Under the pieces are notes generated by a model, which did no database searches, was not told the origin of the DNA, and was given only the letters and a program-made list of their open reading frames with translations. Source: an uncultured Succinivibrio sp. (lineage in GTDB: Bacteria > Pseudomonadota > Gammaproteobacteria > Enterobacterales > Succinivibrionaceae). From it: a stretch of 20,801 bases of DNA. Below, one piece after another: positions 15,857-20,801 of the stretch (position 1 is the first letter of the stretch; each line of letters starts with the position of its first letter). The stretch lies in the NCBI GenBank assembly GCA_900767695.1, contig CAAGAC010000024.1, positions 1 to 20,801 of the forward strand. The letters run 5' to 3'. The translations under genes were made by a program, and so were the position numbers.

Positions 15857-15862
15857 CTGCAG

Positions 15863-16489
15863 TCAGCTCGCCGATCCCGATGCCACGCCCTGCTCGTTCA
15901 GGGGCCTGGGATCAGGGTGCGATGGGCGGGCCAGCAGCGCCAGGCCCCAGAGCATGATCTGCGGGCCGGCCGGGCGATCGCCGTTGAGCACGATGCGGTT
16001 GAAGCCGTAGACGAGCAGCGCAAGGCCCGCGATGCGCATGAAGAACGAAGGCTCGGTGTGGTTGATGAACCTGCCGATGCGGCGGCCGATGCCGCGCGCC
16101 GTATCGCTCAGGCAGTTGCTGACGTTCAGCGCCGGAGTGGGGATGATGGTCTCCTCCTGGATGGCGTGGGTGCCGGCTATCTTGTGCGAGAGCGCGTCGA
16201 AGAGCGCGTTGATGTTCCGCTCGCTCTGGGTGTAGGTCACTGTGACCGATCCTAGGATCGGGCTCACCCTCACCGAGGTGATCCCGGGGACGGTCCCAAG
16301 GAGCTTCTGCAGGTCAGCGCAGGCCCTGTCGTTGCCCTTGAGCGCCTTGCATGTGTAGCGCCTGCGGCCCTTGATCCTGTGGGCGACGACCATGCCCTCG
16401 TTGCAGAAGACCTTCTCCCTGAGCGCCCTGCCAAGCTCGATGCCGGTGCCGAAGCCGGGGATCCCGGCGATTCCATTGTGTTCTGCCAT
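15863..16489 (-). CDS. HMA_2-like domain protein with C-terminal membrane segment(s)
   Basis: The 208-residue protein has an HMA-like ferredoxin fold at about 34-105 (VAHRIKGRRRYTC ... PGITSVRVSPILGSVTVTY). It lacks CXXC but keeps the His-x3-Gly-Arg-x-Arg signature shared with its neighbour. A membrane helix follows at about 150-168 (FFMRIAGLALLVYGF), then a second hydrophobic stretch (GPQIMLWGLALLA). AGGAG at 16503-16499 fits the ATG at 16489 better than the one at 16495. It starts 19 nt after the preceding small gene and precedes the ATPase. It resembles the detached N-terminal part of a CtpC-like pump. A partner or scaffold role is inferred. Confidence 0.8.
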   Translation of the reverse strand: MAEHNGIAGIPGFGTGIELGRALREKVFCNEGMVVAHRIKGRRRYTCKALKGNDRACADLQKLLGTVPGITSVRVSPILGSVTVTYTQSERNINALFDALSHKIAGTHAIQEETIIPTPALNVSNCLSDTARGIGRRIGRFINHTEPSFFMRIAGLALLVYGFNRIVLNGDRPAGPQIMLWGLALLARPSHPDPRPLNEQGVASGSAS

Positions 16490-16508
16490 ATGCATGTGCT
16501 CCTTAAGG

Positions 16509-16820
16509 CTAGACCCGAAGCCGCGCGCCCTGGATCAGCTCGTCTACCAGCGAGCCGGGCACGACCTTGCCTGGATCGTAGTTGATGGTCACGCTCCCCG
16601 TGATGCGGTTTATTTTCCAGGCTGTGACCTCGTCCATGCCGTCCAGGGCGTCGCCGACGTTCACGTAGAGCTCGTCGTCGTGCTTGAGAGCGTCGTAGAT
16701 CACGCGGATCCTGCCTTCGTTGACGTGCGCGACCCTCACCTTGCTGAGAACGAAGCGCGCCTGCATTGATCTGGGGGCCAGGGACGCGAGCACCGATGCG
16801 ACTGACATGACTGAAAACAC
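16509..16820 (-). CDS. Small HMA_2-like domain protein without CXXC
   Basis: The protein of about 100 residues is mostly one HMA-like fold: VLSKVRVAHVNEGRIRVIYD, then VGDALDGMDEVTAWKINRIT, then GSVTINYDP. The alternating strand-helix-strand order and GSVTI-x-YD strand are typical of HMA domains, but no cysteine exists in the whole protein. The His-x3-Gly-Arg-Ile-Arg signature matches the next gene. The start is uncertain: GTG at 16820, ATG at 16808, or ATG at 16766; none has a good ribosome site. It is the first gene of the ATPase operon. It could regulate the pump or pass substrate through non-thiol contacts. Confidence 0.75.
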   Translation of the reverse strand: MFSVMSVASVLASLAPRSMQARFVLSKVRVAHVNEGRIRVIYDALKHDDELYVNVGDALDGMDEVTAWKINRITGSVTINYDPGKVVPGSLVDELIQGARLRV

Positions 16821-17203
16821 CGTTTGGGTAAGCTGTGACTAACCATAATTCTAGCACACGCAGGCAAAAGCCTGATGGCGATCCGGCTCCCCAAATGAAC
16901 CATTTGTTGAGTCATGGTTAAATTCTGGATCAGTTCATTTGCGTTATCATAGGCTAATTTTAATTTTATTTATCAGATAGTTAGCCTATCGCAACTCAAG
17001 TTGCGCATTGCTTTTTTCAACTCATGGCCCCGTTTTTCCAGCATCACGGACGCGCTTTCCCCGTCTTTTCGTCAGACGGAATGACTAAAAAGTCAGGATC
17101 AAAGGCAACTTGTTGTTATGCAGGAAAAAGTTTGAAAACGCAGGATCGGAGTCCTGCGGTGCTATGCTTTCGTGCTCAGGAGCAACACCCAGGAGGTTCT
17201 GAC
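16821..17203. other. AT-rich intergenic region with a chain of inverted repeats
   Basis: No gene is accepted in these 383 bp. The stretch about 16890-17135 is much poorer in GC than the rest of the window. Inverted repeats follow one another: 16861-16874, CAAATGAAC/GTTCATTTG (16892-16900 and 16933-16941), ATAGGCTAA/TTAGCCTAT (16949-16957 and 16981-16989), CGCAACT-CA-AGTTGCG (16990-17005), CCGTCT/AGACGG (17061-17079), TGACT-AAAA-AGTCA (17082-17095), and CGCAGGA/TCCTGCG (17139-17158). It separates the ATPase operon from slyX, so it must carry both promoters. It may also hold a small RNA. Confidence 0.55.
16848..16874 (-). promoter_or_regulatory. Candidate promoter/operator of the HMA_2-ATPase operon
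   Basis: A minus-strand TAGAAT -10 (16853-16848) lies about 28 nt before the GTG at 16820. The perfect dyad CAGGC-AAAA-GCCTG (16861-16874) covers the expected -35 side and may be an operator. No consensus -35 is seen. Confidence 0.45.
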
Positions 17204-17440
17204 ATGGCACCAAGGCCCTATGGAAGAGGAAAATCCGCGGCAGGCGATCGGAGGATCGACGCGCTTGAGGAGAAGGTGGCCTGGCTCGAGGCCCTGCTTG
17301 ACGAGCAGGGAGGCGAGCTGAAGGCGCTGCAGGACAGGCTCTGCGACATGGAGAAGGCCTTCCGCGCACTCGCCGCGAGGATCCGCGATCCCTATGCGAC
17401 CAGAAGCCTCGACGAGGAAGTCCCGCCCCCGCACTACTGA
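17204..17440 (+). CDS. slyX: SlyX family coiled-coil protein
   Basis: The 78-residue acidic protein has one heptad-patterned helix (about 14-60: RIDALEEKVAWLEALLDEQ, then LKALQDRLCDMEKAF) and ends in EVPPPHY. The PPPHY terminus and length are the hallmark of SlyX. The function of SlyX is not established. AGGAGG at 17191-17196 sits 7 nt before the ATG at 17204; the frame extends to an ATG at 17024, but that part is AT-rich leader and unlike any SlyX. It stands alone here and ends at a terminator shared with uxaA. Confidence 0.9.
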   Translation: MAPRPYGRGKSAAGDRRIDALEEKVAWLEALLDEQGGELKALQDRLCDMEKAFRALAARIRDPYATRSLDEEVPPPHY

Positions 17441-17452
17441 CTCCATTGCAAA

Positions 17453-17474
17453 GAAGGCGCCTCGCGGCGCCTTC
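17453..17474. terminator. Bidirectional terminator between slyX and uxaA
   Basis: GAAGGCGCC (17453-17461) and GGCGCCTTC (17466-17474) form a 9-bp stem with the tetraloop TCGC, 12 nt after the slyX stop and 27 nt beyond the uxaA stop. No long T-run follows. Confidence 0.7.
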
Positions 17475-17501
17475 ATCATGCGAGCGGACGGAGCCTTGCT
17501 G

Positions 17502-18986
17502 CTACATCGTGACGCCGTCCTTCCAGATCACGATCTCGCCAAAGCCGCGCTTCTCGGAGACGCTCTTCTCGCCCGAGGCGGTCCTGACTATGAGATCGAG
17601 GAGATCGCGGGAAAGCCCGTCAGGATCGGCGCCCTCGGCGATGGCCCCGGCGTTGAAGTCGATCCAGCTGCCGCCCTTCTTCTCGTAAAGCGCGGTGTTC
17701 GTGGAGATCTTGAGCGTCGGGACCACGGTGGCAAACGGAGTGCCGCGTCCTGTCGAGAAGAGGATGAGGTCAACCCCCGCTGCAGCCAGGGCCGTGCAGG
17801 AGACGCCGTCGTTGCCCGGGGCCTTGAGCAGGCTCAGCCCGCTCCTTTCTATGGATCCAGCGTAGTCGATGACGCCCTCGACCTGGGCGCGGCCGCCCTT
17901 CTGCACGCAGCCCAGCGACTTGTCCTCAAGCGTGGTGATCCCGCCTGCCTTGTTGCCCGGGGAAGGATTCTCCGAGACGGTCTGGCCGTGGGACTGGAAG
18001 TAGCCCTTGAAGCCGTTGATCAGGGACACGATGTCCTCGAAGACCTCCCTGTCGCGGGCGCGGTTCATCAGGAGCTGCTCCGCCCCGAACATCTCGGGCA
18101 CCTCGGTCATCACGCTGGTGCCGCCCGAGGCGACCAGCAGATCGCTGGCCCTGCCGATGAGCGGGTTCGCGGTGATCCCCGAAAGCCCGTCCGAGCCGCC
18201 GCACTTGAGGCCGATGCGAAGCTTCGAGAGAGGCTGCTCGGTGCGCCTTGCCTTGTCGGCGAGGGCGAGCATCCTCAGGACCAGGGACTCCCCGGCCTCG
18301 ACCTCGTCGCCCTCGTCCTGGCAGTTTAGAAACGCGATGCGCGGATCGGACTCGTCCACGAACTTGCGGAAGACGCCGATGTTGTTGTTCTCGCAGCCAA
18401 GCCCGAGCACGATGACCGCACCGGCGTTCTGGTGGCGCGTGAGCGCCCCAAGGAGCCTCTGGGTGGTCTCCTGATCATCCCCCATCTGCGAGCAGCCGTA
18501 GGGGTGCGTGAGCGCGAGGCAGCCGTCCACATGCGGGAACTCTCCCATATGCTCCCTTGCAAAGGCCGCAAGCTCCTGCGCCACGTGGTTTACGCAGAAC
18601 ACGGTCGGGACTATCCAAAGCTCATTGCGGATCCCGACCACGCCGCCGCGGCGCTCATAGCCCATGAACTTCAGGTCGACGGGAGATGGCAGCGCGCTCT
18701 CGACATGGGAGTACTCGTAGCCCTTCTGGCCCGATAGCGCGGTCCTCACGTTGTGGACGTGCACGTGCTCGCCCTTTCTTATAGGGGCCCTGGCGGTGCC
18801 GATGGGGAAGCCGTACTTGATGATCCCCTCGCCCTCTTGGATGTCGCGCAGGGCGAGCTTGTGGCCGCGGGCTATGTCCTCAAGAAGCCTCACCCGCCCT
18901 TTCGAGGTCTCGACCTCGTCCCCTGCCCTGAGATCCTCAAGGGCGACGGCGACGTTGTCGCCGCCGCTTATAACGATCGCCTTCAT
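17502..18986 (-). CDS. uxaA: Altronate dehydratase
   Basis: UxaA dehydrates D-altronate to 2-keto-3-deoxygluconate in galacturonate catabolism. The 494-residue length equals that of E. coli UxaA (495). The N-terminal SAF domain (about 1-85: DNVAVALEDL, ARGHKLALRDI, IIKYGFPIGTA, GEHVHVHN) is followed by the altronase core with THPYGCSQMGDD, LGLGCENNN and LKCGGSDGLSG, whose Cys residues are conserved in the family. The ATG at 18986 fits GGAG 10 nt upstream and aligns with E. coli; an ATG at 18995 is an alternative overlapping the uxaB stop. It is cotranscribed with uxaB. Confidence 0.96.
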   Translation of the reverse strand: MKAIVISGGDNVAVALEDLRAGDEVETSKGRVRLLEDIARGHKLALRDIQEGEGIIKYGFPIGTARAPIRKGEHVHVHNVRTALSGQKGYEYSHVESALPSPVDLKFMGYERRGGVVGIRNELWIVPTVFCVNHVAQELAAFAREHMGEFPHVDGCLALTHPYGCSQMGDDQETTQRLLGALTRHQNAGAVIVLGLGCENNNIGVFRKFVDESDPRIAFLNCQDEGDEVEAGESLVLRMLALADKARRTEQPLSKLRIGLKCGGSDGLSGITANPLIGRASDLLVASGGTSVMTEVPEMFGAEQLLMNRARDREVFEDIVSLINGFKGYFQSHGQTVSENPSPGNKAGGITTLEDKSLGCVQKGGRAQVEGVIDYAGSIERSGLSLLKAPGNDGVSCTALAAAGVDLILFSTGRGTPFATVVPTLKISTNTALYEKKGGSWIDFNAGAIAEGADPDGLSRDLLDLIVRTASGEKSVSEKRGFGEIVIWKDGVTM

Positions 18987-18987
18987 C

Positions 18988-20496
18988 CTAGTCATGCTCC
19001 AGAAGATCCCTCATGGTTGCGAGTACGCCATCGGAGACGATGGCGTGGAGGAGCTTGGCGCAAAGCGAGGCAACGTCGAGATCCGACGAGAGATCCCTGC
19101 CCCAGAGCTCCTGGGCTGATAGCGCTCCCTTGACGACGAGCTGCGCCGAGGCCTCGGTGCCCTGGTAGTGCAACCAGGCCTCCGAGAGCATCTTGACCGC
19201 GTGCTCGTCGTCCATGAACGAGCCCTCCCTGCCGCCCTCGCGGGGCACCTGCACCGGCACCCTGCTGTCCGCCTTGCGGTAGAGGCAGATGAAGGCCGCG
19301 ACTGCAAAGCAGAGCTTCCTAGGCAGCATGCCCTGGGATCTGGCGTCCAGGAGCGAGGGGATCACGCGGGCGCGCATCTTCGAGGCGCAGTTCATCAGGA
19401 TCGAGGCGAGCTGGTGGTGCATCGAGGGATCCATGAACCTCTCGACCACGGCGTCGGCAAACTCCCTGAGCATGCCCTTGTCGAGCCTCACCGCCGGGAT
19501 TATCTCGTCGTAGATGACCGAGCGGGCGAACCTGCCGGTGACCTCGTCAGACATCATCTGATCAACGGTCTCAAGCCCCGCGATGTAGGCGGCCGGCACG
19601 TTCGAGGTGTGGGCTCCGTTCAAGATCCTCACCTTGCGCAGCCTGTAGGGGGTGATGTCCGGGGCGATGACCACGTTGAGCCCGGCCTTGCGGAAGGGAA
19701 GGATCGAGTCGACGCTGTCCGGCCCCTCGATTGCGAGGAAGTGGAAGAGCTCGCCGCAGGTCATGAGCCTGTCGGAGTAGCCGAGCTTCTGCTCGTACTC
19801 TGAGGCATTGGCCTTCGGATAGCCCGAGACCACGCGGTCGACCAGGGTGTTGAGGAAGAGGCAGTCCTCCTCGAGGTAGGACTTGAACTCGGCCTCCCAG
19901 CCGAAGTCGTCGGCGTGCCTCTCCACAATCTCGCGGAGCTTGCCGCCGTTGTTCTCGATGAGCTCGCAGGGCATCACGGTGATCCCCGCGTCGCCGCACA
20001 TTCCAGTTCCCTTGAAGGCGAGGAAGCGGTCGTGCAGGAGCACCGCGAGCTTGGCAGGGAACGACGAGGGGGCCCTGCCCTCCTGCAGCTCCTGCTTCTC
20101 GTAGACGATGCCGGCCTCGGTGGTGTTCGAGAAGACGAACCTCACCTCGGCGCTGCGGGCGTAGCCGCGAAGCCTTGCCCAATCCTCGTCCTCATAGGGA
20201 TTGACCCAGTCGCCGATGGTGTTGACGACGTCCGTGATCTCGACGGCCCTGCCATCCTTGAACCCGTGGAGGATCACGGTGTAGAGGCCGTCCTGGGCCT
20301 TCAGGAGCGGCACGGTCCTGCCACGCGGGGTGGGCTGGACCGCGACCACGCGGCCTTGGAATAGTTTCTGGGAGTTGAGCTTGAAGAGCATCCAGTCGAG
20401 GAAGCCCCTGAGGAAGTTGCCCTCGCCGAACTGGATGGCGCGGATGGGAAGATCGGACGCAAGCGCGGGCTTGGCCGAGATGCTGAGAGTCTGCAT
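18988..20496 (-). CDS. uxaB: Tagaturonate reductase
   Basis: UxaB reduces D-tagaturonate to D-altronate with NADH, the step before UxaA. The 502-residue protein belongs to the long-chain polyol dehydrogenase family: the nucleotide-binding start IRAIQFGEGNFLRGFLDW, FSNTTEAGI at 122-130, PCELIENNG at 176-184, and the catalytic K-x4-N-x2-H (Lys288, Asn293, His296 in RKVRILNGAHT). The ATG at 20496 has AGGTGG 5 nt upstream; a GTG at 20505 is also possible. Its stop lies 1 nt before the uxaA start. uxaC and a galacturonate importer are not in the window. Confidence 0.96.
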   Translation of the reverse strand: MQTLSISAKPALASDLPIRAIQFGEGNFLRGFLDWMLFKLNSQKLFQGRVVAVQPTPRGRTVPLLKAQDGLYTVILHGFKDGRAVEITDVVNTIGDWVNPYEDEDWARLRGYARSAEVRFVFSNTTEAGIVYEKQELQEGRAPSSFPAKLAVLLHDRFLAFKGTGMCGDAGITVMPCELIENNGGKLREIVERHADDFGWEAEFKSYLEEDCLFLNTLVDRVVSGYPKANASEYEQKLGYSDRLMTCGELFHFLAIEGPDSVDSILPFRKAGLNVVIAPDITPYRLRKVRILNGAHTSNVPAAYIAGLETVDQMMSDEVTGRFARSVIYDEIIPAVRLDKGMLREFADAVVERFMDPSMHHQLASILMNCASKMRARVIPSLLDARSQGMLPRKLCFAVAAFICLYRKADSRVPVQVPREGGREGSFMDDEHAVKMLSEAWLHYQGTEASAQLVVKGALSAQELWGRDLSSDLDVASLCAKLLHAIVSDGVLATMRDLLEHD

Positions 20497-20594
20497 GTAT
20501 GCCACCTGTGAAAGTGCAATGAAAATACGCAGGCCGGTGCCATCCCATCTCCGATCCGGTCCTGCTGGGATCCTACCCCCATTCGCTGATGATT

Positions 20595-20678
20595 TTTGAA
20601 AGGCGCCTCACCTTATTTGAAAAATAGCGCAAGCGCTTGCCCTGGCATTTGAAAGGCAAGGACCGGGCATTGAAAAGG
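20595..20678. repeat. Four phased TTGAAA repeats flanking the operator
   Basis: TTGAAA occurs on the plus strand at 20596, 20617, 20649 and 20670, spaced 21, 32 and 21 bp (two, three and two helical turns). Three copies read TTTGAAAGG or TTTGAAAAA. The operator palindrome lies in the middle gap. An odd palindrome, AAAGGGC-G-GCCCTTT (20674-20688), overlaps the last copy. Confidence 0.55.
20629..20640. promoter_or_regulatory. LacI/GalR-type operator palindrome upstream of uxaBA
   Basis: GCAAGCGCTTGC is a perfect 12-bp palindrome with the AAGCGCTT core typical of LacI/GalR-family operators. It lies 133 bp upstream of the uxaB start. E. coli uxa genes use ExuR/UxuR (GntR family) instead, so a LacI-type regulator encoded elsewhere is suggested. 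This is inference from the motif. Confidence 0.5.
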
Positions 20679-20689
20679 GCGGCCCTTTA

Positions 20690-20715
20690 GACTGACCCGT
20701 AAAGTTTAGACACTT
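20690..20715. mobile_element. Possible IS3-family (IS150 group) terminal sequence
   Basis: GACTGACCCGTAAAG followed by TTTAGACACTTCG resembles the terminal repeats of IS150-group elements as I remember them (TGACCC, A-rich, then AGTT-x-GACA). Only one end is visible and no transposase frame is present, so it may be a true IS extending right, a remnant, or chance. Confidence 0.3.
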
Positions 20716-20740
20716 CGTTTTTTGAGTTTAAGCTTTTCCC

Positions 20741-20768
20741 AAAGCGCCCGCCACCCGGCGGGCGCTTT
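20741..20768. terminator. Strong 12-bp hairpin terminator
   Basis: AAAGCGCCCGCC (20741-20752) and GGCGGGCGCTTT (20757-20768) form a perfect stem with loop ACCC. Read on the plus strand, the stem ends in TTT. It could end a gene entering from the right or block read-through into uxaBA. Confidence 0.65.
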
Positions 20769-20801
20769 CATATTCAGCTGCGTAGGCAGCAGGGGGTTTC
20801 C

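Larger units (their letters stand above)
20497..20801. other. Upstream region of uxaBA and right edge of the window
   Basis: No gene is accepted in these 305 bp. From left to right they hold the uxaB leader, with a possible ATCCCA/TGGGAT stem (20542-20571), the phased TTGAAA repeats with the operator, an IS-end-like sequence near 20690-20715, and a strong hairpin at 20741-20768. No clear -35/-10 pair for uxaB was found. Confidence 0.5.

Noticed and set aside
16861..17158. CRISPR array
   Set aside because: The inverted repeats differ from each other in sequence and there is no repeated unit with regular spacers.
17024..17203. N-terminal extension of SlyX
   Set aside because: The strong ribosome site at 17191-17196 and the usual SlyX length support the start at 17204.

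Overview
The window is a GC-rich, densely packed piece of a gammaproteobacterial chromosome. The evidence is an E. coli-like FolE, CorA, TusE, SlyX (ending in PPPHY) and UxaA/UxaB, and the accD-folC-SPOR-protein order typical of Gammaproteobacteria. A Succinivibrionaceae-like gut bacterium would fit, but that is a guess from gene content. Several likely promoters share the -10 hexamer TAGAAT.

Left edge (1-875): a tRNA-Ser(UGA) on the minus strand is followed, 3' of its CCA end, by the first 167 codons of a tyrosine recombinase that runs off the window. This looks like the end of an integrated island or prophage whose bulk lies to the left. The 281 bp between tRNA and integrase carry two ordered sets of short repeats that look like regulatory or recombinase sites.

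944-8445: tusE (+) meets pgsA (-) stop codon to stop codon. Then comes a compact minus-strand block, transcribed in the order accD, folC, SPOR-domain protein, Nif3-family protein, folE, GtrB/ArnC-like glycosyltransferase, truA, pgsA. Gaps are 14 nt or less from accD to truA. The block combines fatty-acid and phospholipid synthesis, folate and tRNA modification, and envelope functions.

8490-12911: accD diverges from a GntR/FCD regulator that is overlapped by an EamA-type exporter gene. After these come corA and a LysR regulator on the plus strand, and a convergent YfcD-like Nudix gene. A 32-bp perfect palindrome lies between lysR and the Nudix gene.

13109-16820: the most unusual locus is a minus-strand operon of two stand-alone HMA_2-like proteins without CXXC, a CtpC-like P1B ATPase with FSC in place of CPC, and two tandem paralogous one-TM small proteins (DUF6110-like). 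The small proteins recall the PacL partners of mycobacterial metal ATPases. A 383-bp AT-rich intergenic region full of inverted repeats separates this operon from slyX (+).

17502-20801: uxaB-uxaA (-) encode two consecutive steps of galacturonate catabolism. Their upstream region has a LacI-family-type operator palindrome within four helically phased TTGAAA repeats. The right edge carries a sequence resembling an IS3-family end and a strong hairpin. No CRISPR array, rRNA gene or complete insertion sequence is visible.
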